Shown here one piece after another: positions 22,865-33,400 of a DNA stretch of 64,000 nt (position 1 is its first letter; each line of letters begins with the position of its first letter). Origin of the DNA: Petunia secreta (taxonomy: Eukaryota > Streptophyta > Magnoliopsida > Solanales > Solanaceae); NCBI GenBank assembly GCA_029990175.1, contig JARKIP010000017.1, positions 33,343,001-33,407,000 of the forward strand, read 5' to 3'. A program made the position numbers and the translations under genes. The notes beneath the pieces are model-generated. The model was given only the letters and a program-made list of their open reading frames with translations. It had not been told where the DNA came from and searched no databases.

Positions 22865-23580
22865 ACGAAAAAGAGGTATAATATCAGAAAAGATAAACTG
22901 TTAACCTACGAATTGACAATTAAATTTATATTTGCGGAGTCACGATCAATAGTTTAGATTAAGAGTTTAAATGACGAACTAAAGCAGCGTTAGTTTCGTA
23001 AATGATACTGGAAAGATATATAAACAGGCATTAGCAAAGATAAAGCGTAAATAAGGGTAAACAGAAGTAACCGTGTTGTATCGCTTATCTCCGGTGAGAG
23101 TTCTTCAGTACCAATCGTACTTAGAAGATTAGAGAATAAAGTGCTAGACGAATATAAGTAAGCAGTCAGATTTGAGCAAGAGTGAGGGAGTATTTTTATT
23201 GATATTGTAGGCAGGAACTAAAGTTGTGTTACAATGGTTTAGATCAAATACTATTTATAGGTCTGATAGGCGTCCGTTGGATTTTCTGTAACTGCTGGGC
23301 ACATATATGTTGGATATGTAACCGTTGGGCACGTATCCGTTGGATATGTAACCGCTGGGTTGTAATGATTGCCTTTATGACCATTAATTGGGTGATCGCG
23401 CATGATTTGGTTAATAATTGCTCACTCAGATCGTGTTGACTGGTGAAGCGTCTCATAATTGCTTTGGGTCTGTTCGTGATAACTGTCTGTCCATTAGATA
23501 TCTGACTGATGGAGCTTCTCCCCGTGCCACGTAGTGGGTACGTGTCATCTTTCAGGTGCTGTCAGCTTTTATCCAATACA
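22865..23580 (-). repeat. 5' LTR of the Tat element (right copy)
   Basis: Homologous to 12057-12758, with the same ATCCAATACA end and the same U3 repeats. It carries about 24 bp absent from the left copy (near 23412-23434). No good primer-binding site follows it on the minus strand, suggesting small deletions at the junction. Confidence 0.8.
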
Positions 23581-23629
23581 ATAAATTCTGATAAGTCACA
23601 CTGTTTAACAGGATTTTGAATTACTTTGT

Positions 23630-23760
23630 GTGTTGTCCAGCATTAAATACTGGGGCTTATAAAGCTGGACTTCAAAATCCCCATAAGAATATCCTGGGAC
23701 TTGGTGTAAAAATGCTGGGGCATATATTGCTGGGACTATACATAAACATTATTTAAGAGT
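23630..23760. repeat. Palindromic unit copies beside the Tat insertion
   Basis: TTGTCCAGCATTAAATACTGG, GGGCTTATAAAGC, TGGACTTCAAAATCC and GCTGGGGCATATATTGCTGGG are of the same family as 5551-6590. GGCATATATTGCTGGGACTATA also appears in similar form at 11250-11271 on the other side of the Tat element, as expected if both flanks belong to one MULE. Confidence 0.65.
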
Positions 23761-23953
23761 CGGCATTTTACACACAAACAAAGCCAAAGTTACAGCCATT
23801 TTCATTAACAGTAACATAAAAATTACACAAAACAATACTTCTAAAAACACAAAAGAAGTATCCTCAAGTACAAGAAAAGATAAATTACACTTGCTTCACA
23901 TGGAAGCATAAAAACAGAACACTGCGAAATACATAAAAAAATACAGTAAAACA

Positions 23954-24220
23954 TTAATGATTACTAGGAACGTGAGAGCTAGAACTAGAGGTTGAATCTG
24001 TAAAGTTCTGCAATTCAACGTCCATGAGTTTGTCAAAAAGTCAATCCATATCTCTATTGTTTTTCTCTCTGAAAGCTACAAAAAATTCAAACAACACATC
24101 CAAGTTATTCTTCACGACTGATACCTCAGTTTTCAAAAACTCAAGATGACTTTTCAAATTCCTAACATCGTTATTCAACTGGCGCCATTGTTGTCTTCTT
24201 ACTTCATCATTGCAAGCCAT
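23954..24220 (-). pseudogene. Small coiled-coil protein 2 (one internal stop)
   Basis: ATG at 24220, TAA at 23954, 88 codons in one frame with a single TGA at 24041-24043. Reads MACNDEVRRQQWRQLNNDV, then a heptad-like segment (LKSHLEFLKTEVSVVKNNL) and a Ser-rich end (SSSSSHVPSNH). Length, strand and position beside a B3-like gene match the genes at 11536 and 29039; sequence similarity to them is weak. No domain recognised. Confidence 0.45.
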
Positions 24221-25415
24221 TTTTTACTTTATGTTTTGTTATTTTTCCTTTTTTTCGGAATAATATTTTTTTTTGTACAAGTGAAAAGACAACACCACTG
24301 TCTAATTTATAGAAAACAAAAACACAAAAAACCTGTAAAGAATATTTCTTCTATTTAGCTGACATTGTAACTCAAAAAAATCTGTAAAGATTTCATGCAT
24401 CTTTCTCTGAAAATTGAACAAAATACAATAAAGAAGATATCACTTTTTTTTTTATAGGTCGTATCTGTATAGGATAAGATTGAACTGAGATTTTCAACTG
24501 TATTAAAGTAGCAGTATTACACAGTTGACAACACAAAAAGAAATCAAACAGATTCTGTACTTTAGATTACTACAACAGACCTCTGTTCCAAAAATATATT
24601 GAAATCCACAAAATATTCCGTACTTTAACTTTGCAAATCCACAGCATTTGTGTCGAGTAACTGAGACAACAGTAACTTTGTTGCTATAAAATACTGGGAC
24701 TCATTAATTCACATTGTTATATTGTTGACAACACATGAACAAAAGTAGATAGATTCTTTTGTCGTTTTACATGACAAGTCAAGTCAATAAAAAATCTTAG
24801 AAGATTCTGTAAGTTAAGTTACTATAAGAACTCTTTTACAATATTTAAAATGCACAACAGATTTTGTTTTTTAACTTTCAAAAGTCTGTAGTTTGAATAT
24901 GAACAACATTTTCATAATCATATAATTAATAATATTTATTTATATATAAAAAACTGCTATCACATACATTAGTCCTAATACTTGTGCTGGGGCCAAGGTG
25001 TTATGCAGCTGAAAAACAACAGCATTTTGATCTGGGGGGTCCTATACTCATATTTGTAAACTAATCCCAGTACTTGTGCTGGAGCGATGATGTTATGCAG
25101 TTGAAAAATAACAGCATTTTGATCTGGGGGTCCTATACTAATAATTGTAAAGTAATCCAGTACTTGTAATGTGGCTAGAATTTCAATCCTCGTGCACAGC
25201 ACTTCTACCCCACATGGAATATCACCTTCCAAAACTTGTAATAGGATTGAAATTCTGTTTTCTATTTAAGTTATTTATCAAGCATTACAGTTACTTGATA
25301 AGAAATGCAAATATATAAAAACACAATTAGATAAAAAAAAGTAATACATAAAACACTGTAATTTTTATTAGAACACAAATATATAGACAGTACACATATT
25401 AAAACTACTTGAAAT
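24221..25415. other. AT-rich spacer with palindromic unit copies
   Basis: Mostly AT-rich. From about 24960 to 25190 it holds two or three copies of the CCCAGTACTTGTGCTGG unit seen at 26323-27060. No gene recognised. Confidence 0.5.
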
Positions 25416-26028
<613 letters not shown>

Positions 26029-26114
26029 ATCTTCTTTTCTCAAAAAAACTTTACAGTTTATAAGAGGAGATGAAGTTTCAAAAAAATTTGTAGTTTTCTT
26101 TAACTGCAAAGGGT

Positions 26115-26122
26115 TATTTATA
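26115..26122 (-). promoter_or_regulatory. TATA box of B3-like gene 2
   Basis: TATAAATA on the minus strand about 90 bases before the ATG. It is followed by ACCCTTTGCAGTTAAAG, matching the block after the B3-like gene 1 TATA box. Confidence 0.55.
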
Positions 26123-26322
26123 GTCAAAAAGTTAGTAACTGTTAGTGGATATGTATTTTGTCAAAAATACATTAAATGTAGTCAAAGAAGTTATATTTTC
26201 TATGGTCTTTACATTTTCTGTATGTTATCAATTTCAACAAAGATTGTGCAACTTAAATTACTATCACAAAATTTAATAATATTTATTCATATATAAAATA
26301 GTGCTCTCACATACATTAGTCC

Positions 26323-27060
26323 CCCAGTACTTGTGCTGGAGCAATACTGTTATGAAGCTGAAAATAAAAGCATTTTGATCTGGGGTCCTATACTCATAAT
26401 TGTAAACTAATCCCAGTACTTGTGTTGGAGCCATGCTATTATGAAGCTGAAAATAATAGCATTTTGATCTGGGGTCCTATGCTCATAATTGTAAACTAAT
26501 CCCAGTACTTGTGCTGGAGCCATGCTATTATGAAGCTGAAAATAACAGCATTTTGATCTGGGGTCCTATGCTCATAATTGTAAACTAATCCCAGTACTTC
26601 TGCTGGAGCCATACTGTTATGAAGCTGAAAATAACAGTATTTTGATCTGGGGTCCTATACTCATAATTGTAAACTAATCCCAGTACTTGTGCTGGAGCCA
26701 TACTATTATGAAGCTGAAAATAACAGTATTTTGATCTGGGGTCCTATACTCATAATTGTAAACTAATCCCAGTACTTGTGTTGGAGCCATACTGTTATGA
26801 AGCTGAAAATAACAGCATTTTGATCTGGGGTCCTATACTCATAATTGTAAAGTAATCCCAGTACTTGTGCTGGACCATCGTGTTATGCAGTTGAAAAATA
26901 ACTGCATTCTGATATGGGAGATCCTATATTAATAATTGTAAATTAATCCCAGAATCACAAAATTTAATAATATTTATTCATAAATTAATCCCCAGTACTT
27001 TTGCTGGAGCTATGTTGTTATGCAGTTGAAAATTACAGCATTTTTATATGGGTCCTATAC
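26323..27060. repeat. 89-bp tandem array, CCCAGTACTTGTGCTGG unit
   Basis: Units start with CCCAGTAC at 26323, 26412, 26501, 26590, 26679, 26768 and 26857, exactly 89 bp apart, then diverged copies to about 27060. Each unit contains GTACTTGTGCTGGAGCC, GAAGCTGAAAATAACAG, ATTTTGATCTGGGGTCC and TCATAATTGTAAACTAAT. It lies between the promoter of B3-like gene 2 and the 3' end of B3-like gene 3. Confidence 0.92.
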
Positions 27061-27390
27061 TAATGACTGTAAACTAATTGGAAATTATAGACTAATAATT
27101 AAAAATGATAACATAGAAACATCACATAAAACTCCATACAACTATAAGTTGATATGTATTTATAGAATAAATTCCATAATGTAATAACAGTTGCAACTTA
27201 CTTATAATTGAAAAGGCACCATTACATAATATTTGTGATGTTGTTTACTCAACAATCACAATTCCAAAAACAACAGTTATATTACACATATATAACTGCC
27301 CCAAAACTCAGATATTGTTTACTAAAAACTGTAAACAGACACATAAATTCAATAGACATTGAACTAAAACACACAAATATGCTATCTTAT

Positions 27391-27840
27391 TCAGGCATCT
27401 TCAACAGTAGAGCCAGAACTAGAACTAGAACTAGAACTTGAACTTAAAGGTTCTAGTTCAGGCTGCCAAATACTAACATTTAAAACCACACGATCTAAGG
27501 ATTCCAGAACCCTAAAATGTAGCGTACTTCTTACTCCAAGATTGTTAGTACGAACAAACTCCCTCCATCCATTACAAAGTTTTCTCTGTCTTCTCACTTT
27601 TAGGTAGTTCATCTGGAAATGACTACCACGGCACATAAGAGTGGGTGGCACATCATGTCTGGGAAGCCTAATTGCCAATGATACTTGCAAAATCTACAAA
27701 ACAAAACAAAAGAAGAAATGCAATATTTTATAATAACATCAAACAAAAATAACACTTTAAAAAAAATACTATGATTAACTTACAAACTGATATAATTCAA
27801 CATCCAATTCACTTAACACTGCTTCGACGACTGTTCCCAT
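27391..27840 (-). CDS. B3-like DNA-binding protein 3, intact two-exon gene
   Basis: Exon 1 is 27840-27784 (19 codons, MGTVVEAVLSELDVELYQF), donor GTAAGT, acceptor TTTTGTAG, exon 2 27693-27391. Phase 0, 119 residues, no stop. The core reads FQMNYLKVRRQRKLCNGW and NNLGVRSTLHFRVLES, which keeps the LCNGW motif of the other two copies but lacks the clear LxxGD. The tail has a Ser run of about ten and ends GSTVEDA. The N-terminal exon is unlike copies 1 and 2, so this is a diverged paralogue. Role presumably DNA binding; less certain than copy 2. Confidence 0.6.
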
Positions 27841-28243
27841 CTTAAAATACAAAAAATATTTGAGGGCTTCCTTCACTAACAAATATTTGTGAAAAATGTT
27901 CTCTAATATGCTGGGGATAGCTTATTTAAAAGATATATGTTACTGCTCTCTAATATTAACTTTTGTCCAGCTGTTATGGTCAAATATAAATGTAGTAAAA
28001 AATGGTAGGTTTTGTATGGTCTTCCCTATATCCTTGTAGTTTACAAAAATAATAAATTCCAGACTTTTCGAATCCCAATGTTAGGGAGGCAATTAAATGC
28101 TGGTATTTTTGTATTTTTATTCAGCCAGACTTAAAAAAAACTGGGTCGCCTTTTATATTTACCATAACGTCCCAGTTCAAAAAACTGGGTGAAGTCTGCG
28201 AAGCATAAAATAATACTTTAAAAAAATGGTATGATTAACTTAC
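27841..28243. other. Upstream region of B3-like gene 3
   Basis: AT-rich with AAATGCTGGTA, TTAAAAAAAACTGGG and CGTCCCAGTTC motifs of the palindromic family. No extra gene except the duplicated exon that follows. Confidence 0.4.
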
Positions 28244-28300
28244 AAACTAATCTAATTCAGCATCCAATTCATTCAACACTGCTTCAACGACTGTTCCCAT
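28244..28300 (-). pseudogene. Duplicated first exon of B3-like gene 3
   Basis: 57 bases near-identical to exon 1 of the gene at 27391 (starts ATGGGAACAGTCGTTGAAGC), including the GTAAGT donor, but with a TAG two codons before the exon end. No second exon follows. A local duplication with its upstream sequence. Confidence 0.7.
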
Positions 28301-28504
28301 CTTAAAAATACAAAAATATTTGCCTGTTCTATTCAGTAACAAGGTAGTCTATTTATATTAAAATAATTATACAAGAAATATTCTCTATTATACTGTAAAG
28401 ATTCTTCTTTCTTTATGTAAAAGCTGCACATTGCTTGTTCTTTTTCTTTACGATGGAGAACTGGGGCCAAGTATAAAGAGCATTGGAAAAATAAAATAAA
28501 AACT

Positions 28505-28800
28505 CAAATATCCATGTGCTTTAATTTACTATCCACAGCAAAAACATCTGGGGCGTCCATGTGTCTTAAACTACTAGCCCCAGTATAAACATCTGGGGGA
28601 GGGGGTGATCCATGCGCCTTATTTTACTAGCCACAGCAAAAATGTTTGGGGCGCCCGTGTGCCTTAAACTACTAGCCTCAGCATAAATATCTGGGGGGGA
28701 GGGGCGGTGGGGGTCTGTCTACCTTAAACTACTAGCCAGAGCAAAAACATCTTGGGCATCCATGTGCCTTGACTGCTATCCCCAACATATTAGACAACAT
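28505..28800. repeat. ~57 bp tandem repeat with G-rich segments
   Basis: About five copies of CCATGTGCCTTAAACTACTAG followed by CCCCAGCATAAACATCTGGGG. Copies 3 and 4 carry long G runs (28590-28605 and 28693-28713). Related to the palindromic family through CCCCAG..CTGGGG. Confidence 0.8.
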
Positions 28801-29038
28801 TTTTCACACAAAAAAATGCAAACTTACATGCATTTTTATTAAGATTAACATAAAAATTACAGAAAAAGGATACTTCTAAAAACACAAAAACAAGTATCCT
28901 CAAAGTACAAGAAAAGATAAAATTACACTTGCAGATGGAAGCATTAAAAACATAACACTACTGGAGTCCCAACCTTTTTTCTATTATCAATTTAATACAA
29001 CATAAGTTCATTAAAAAACGTAATAAAAATAGTAAAAA

Positions 29039-29323
29039 TTAATTCTCTGGTGACCCTGGTGGAGTATGTACTTCATTATAGTTTGGGATTTGTCTGATTG
29101 CCCTCATCATCCTTGTCATTTATCGCTCATTCCTTTCAATCCTCTGATTTTGCCGAATAATTAATATTCGGAGGTCATCTACATTACGAGTCAACTGCTA
29201 AATGTCTCCCTGCAAACCTGCAATCTCCCAAAATAAATCACGTCCTGTTTGCTCTGTAGAATACACATTTTGAAGTGCATGTCCATTCTCAACTACATGC
29301 CCATTTCCCTGTGGGAGAGACAT
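29039..29323 (-). pseudogene. Small coiled-coil protein 3 (two internal stops)
   Basis: ATG at 29323, TAA at 29039-29041, 94 codons in one frame with a TAG after GLQGDI and a TAA after RIERNER. Reads MSLPQGNGHVVENGHALQN, with the NGH motif of the gene at 11536, then a coiled-coil-like part and a Pro-rich end (NEVHTPPGSPEN). It sits upstream of B3-like gene 3 on the same strand, repeating the B3 plus small-gene pairing. Confidence 0.5.
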
Positions 29324-29857
29324 TTTTTTTTTTCTAAAAGACTGCACAAGCAAGTAAAAAATTTGAGATAAATTTGAGTGATGATTCTATATTCAAAGAC
29401 TGTATTTATAGACAGATAGGGATGCCCCACAACTGCACCCCTAAAAAATAGGAATGCTAGTAACCAACTCATAACTGCAGACCCCTAATTATTTTGGTGA
29501 AATAATTATACTAAGTAATTATACCCAGTATGTTAACTGGAGGCGCTGGTACTTCATAAGTAAACTCATAGTATTTTGGACTGGGGGGATGGAAACGTAT
29601 GCTAAAATGCTTTTATTCAAAGCCGCATAACTTTTGAACTGGGGCACAAGTACTTAAAAATGCAGAGTCCCTAGTATTGTATAATGGGCACGAAAGGATT
29701 TTTCCACCCGCTCCCAGACATTGCTGCAAGTGCTTCATATGTAAACTCACAGTATATAAAAAAAAAATAGGACTGTTTACCCAGAATCTATGTCCCACAC
29801 CGAAAATTTTATGAAACATTGCAGTTTTTATTAGGATTAATCAACTCTCCTTCAAGT

Positions 29858-29906
29858 AAATTAATGTATTGTCTTGGTAGATTCTACCAAGACAATACAT
29901 TAATTT
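29858..29906. repeat. Perfect palindrome, 24-bp arms, 1-base centre
   Basis: Left arm 29858-29881 is the exact reverse complement of right arm 29883-29906; the centre is one T at 29882. The arms contain TGTATTGTCTTGGTAG and CTACCAAGACAATACA. It would extrude as a cruciform or hairpin. Confidence 0.95.
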
Positions 29907-29923
29907 TTAGCACGACTTTTTTT

Positions 29924-30067
29924 TTAAAACAATTGATAATGTAGTAATAATTATACTGTCTGGGTATAATTGCATGTTAAGGAAAGGAACACGGTGATAT
30001 ACACCCAATGTTACACGACGTCATTGCTTATCTATATTACTACTACATTATCGATTACTTAAAAAAA
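29924..30067. repeat. Possible MITE-like foldback, ~140 bp
   Basis: Ends AATTGATAATGTAGTAAT and ATTACTACTACATTATCGA form an imperfect inverted repeat, with the unit sitting inside the spacer of the direct duplication. No clear target duplication. Confidence 0.4.
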
Positions 30068-30486
30068 TTATACTAAGTAATTATACCCAGTATGTTAACT
30101 GGGGACGCTGGTACTTCATAAGTAAACTCACAGTATTTTGCGCTGGGGGGGATGAAAACGTATGCTAAAATGTTTTTATACAAAGTCACATAACTTTTGA
30201 ACTGGGGCACAAGTACTTAAAAATACAGAGTCCCAGTATTTTATAATGGGCACGAAGGGATTTTTCCACCCGCTCCTAGAAATTGGTGCTGGGGTGCAAG
30301 TGCTTCATATGTAAACTCACAGTATATAAAAAAACTGGGACTGTTTACCTAGAATTAAAGTATTAGCATTCTTATTTATATACTTCAGAAGCTAATAAAT
30401 AATAACAAACAAACAACATATATACTATATACATACTTCAAAAAATGTGTACATTGCATTGTTTATAAAAAAAGATAAATAAAGAT

Positions 30487-33400
30487 TCAAAGAAGAGGCA
30501 GCCTTCCATGTTCACAAGCTAGCTTCTCATCATGCTCTCCATAATCATCATTCAAATTCTCTGGTGGAGTTTCATAGCCTTCATATCTTTTTAATTTTCC
30601 ATGCGTCAGTAGATTAGCAGCAACCATTCTCCTGTAAATAATAATAGCTTCTACTCCCCATTCATATTTAAACAAATCCTGTCCGAGCATGATTAGGTTT
30701 GTAAACCTTGTTACAAAGAGACCACAGTCTGTGTCTCCTGATTGTTGGTGCTGTTTGATAAACAATATCAAGTTTCTCGTACGTCGTACCAAAATTAGGA
30801 TATTTTGTATGAAAATTCATCTCTTTAGTAGCTGAGGTATAGCAATTGCATACATTGCCATCTTGATCTTCACAAAAAAATCCCCATGAAAAACCGAATC
30901 ATAGACATCTATTCTATGATCTTTTATAGAATAAACTCCCAACCAATAATGAGTGCAAGACATGCAATCATTAGGAACAAGTGAAGTCTTCCTAATTGGC
31001 ATAAACACTTTTTCGACTTGAGTCCATGCTATGCCACATTGATTAGTAGACTCAGTCACACACTCATTTATGTTATTCTGCGTAGTTCCTTCAAACTGTG
31101 CTAGGTCAAAATCTAACTCAATCTTCTCTAAATCCTCCAATATCAAGTAATGAAATCCAAAAACAACTTCTGCTGGAGGTTTATATTCTTTTTTCTTTTG
31201 TTGAGCACGAGTCCTTTTTCCTCCTTTCTTCTTCGCCTTCATTTCTTCAAAATGTTCATTATTCTTCCACTCTTTTTCCATTCTATCCTTCTTATGTTTT
31301 ATTCTCCTGGTCTTCTCTTCCTTTCCCATATTTTCAAAATAGGATTCAACCTTCGAAAAGAACGACTCTACAAAAAAAATCAAAATTCAAGTATGTCGTT
31401 GTGAACAACGCTGAGTAGTTTGTGAAATGATATACATGCTTCTTCCTCAGATAGTACAGTATAACATCAACATGCTGCATGACAGAAAATATCACAAAAC
31501 ACAAACAAATTAGTTATATAAAAGACTACAGAACCAATAACAAAAAAAAAAAAAAGCTGTAGAAAACCTCATTGGTAAGTGGATATCTTCTATCTGCAAT
31601 CTCTCTAAACCACATTTTGCTCTTCACTGAAACAGTATATAATTTAATTTTTTTTTTTTTTTGTGAATTGATGTCTGCAATTTTGTCATCATAAAGATCA
31701 TCACCCCTGAAAAAGGTAAACACAAACAACATAAACAATACAAATTTACTAATATAATCTACAATGCCCTGTAACTTAAAATACATAAAAACTAAAAAAA
31801 TAAAATAAAATAACTTACACTTTAGAGACGATGTTTTGATCTTGTCACTTTCAAGCCTCTCTTCAACCATTCATAAAAAATTGCCAAACAATTAGACGTA
31901 GCATTGACAGTATAAAAAGGGCATACACACTTATAAAAAGGCTTCCAATAACACTTTTCCTTTGGCTCAAAAGGCCTGAATGGAAATAATAAGTGGCGGC
32001 TAATCTTACGAACCCTATGTTCCCTGCTTAACAGCTCTCCTCCTTCTGGATCATTTGATGGTTTGTCTGGCAAAACAGCAAAATCCATAACTTCCTCTTT
32101 TTTCACTGAACACTGCATAGCCGACTGTTGTTTAGATGAACACACATCTGCAATATTCCTTGCACAGACATCTGTTCCAGCAAGCTTCCATTTCTCCGCA
32201 AAAATTAACTGTTCAAGTATTTCCATGGCTGAATCCAAAGCAGACTCTTGCTCCAGTACTACAACAGATGCATCAGCAAGTGTCGTAAGTTTTGAATTAT
32301 CTTTCTCTATTAATGCTATTTCTGTACCACCCTTACTTTCTGAGCGATCGATATCCATAAAATCTGTCCTGACACTATCGATCACTGCTGTAGTCTCTTG
32401 CAATGGCTGTGAAAAGCCAAGTGAAAATGAAGGTGCTTCTATGCGACCAATATTCATGATGCTTTTGCTTGCTTCAGCCAAATTTTCAACAATTTTAGGT
32501 TTGAGGGGAGATGCAATTTCAGGAGAAGCATCACTATCACGTTTCTTTCTTTTCTTGCTGGAAAATGTTTTCAAACCCTTTTTTGCAGGCGAATGCACAA
32601 CACCTTTTTTGAGACCTTCTTTAGAACCTTCTTGGGAACCTTCTTGAGAACCTTTATAAATAAAGATAATATATCACACATTTGCCAACAATAAAAAATA
32701 CAAAATAACTATAAAATAGACGATTACATACCTTTTGGTGTAGAAACAAGACCAGCTATGCAAAGCTCACTGACAGTCTCAACTTCAAGTCGAACCTCAG
32801 CACTGTGACTGCGTTGATTGACAACATCGTTATTATCAGCTTTAAACGTTTGTTGCTTCTGTAAAAAATAGACAACAACAATACATTGCATATGCATAGA
32901 CAAAATGAGTCGCAGTATTTAATAAATGGCACAAGACACACTATTTATTGACCAACCAATAAGGTATTTTATGCTGGAGTATGGACCATGCAAAATATGC
33001 AAGATATTTTCACGTACAAGGAGTCAAAAAAATTTGGTTATCAGCAAGTTTAATTGGTTGAGAACCTTCTTGAGAGACTTTAAAACAAGATAATTTGTTA
33101 CACATTTTAAACAACAAAAATAGGAACACCAATTATTATATAAAAATTACTTTTACATACCTACTGGTGTCCAAATACCAGATTCAACAAGATGCATTAA
33201 TTCATTAATTTGTTCTTCAACCCCAGCACTTTTTCCAGATTCGTCATTATTACCTTCTGTATAAATAAATAAGCACAATACGTTACATTTCTCTATAGAA
33301 AAAAGAAGTGCCAAAACACACATATTAAAAATAGATTTTCATTACTATAGACTTCCCAGACATTGGTGCTGGGGCACAAATACTTTATATGAAAAAGTCA

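Larger units (their letters stand above)
12057..23583 (-). mobile_element. Ty3/gypsy Tat-type retrotransposon with antisense ORF, nested in the MULE
   Basis: Two similar LTRs flank gag-protease, RT-RNase H, a second RNase H and integrase on the minus strand, plus an extra ORF on the plus strand between integrase and the 3' LTR. The second RNase H, the antisense ORF and a repeat-rich 3' region are known hallmarks of the plant Tat group. The coding region has stops and frameshifts and the LTRs carry point changes and an indel of about 24 bp, so it is not recent. AATTC at 12052-12056 and 23584-23588 is a candidate 5-bp target duplication. Limits are good to about 30 bp. Confidence 0.85.
29507..30357. 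repeat. Direct duplication of ~290 bp (29507-29795 and 30066-30357)
   Basis: Both copies run from TTATACTAAGTAATTATACC and CAGTATGTTAACTGG through TTTGAACTGGGGCACAAG, GGGCACGAA and TTTTTCCACCCGCTCC to ACTGTTTACC. The segment between them holds the perfect palindrome and the inverted-repeat element. Confidence 0.8.

Noticed and set aside
26323..27060. CRISPR-like regular spacing
   Set aside because: The whole 89-bp unit is repeated, with no unique spacers, in plant DNA.
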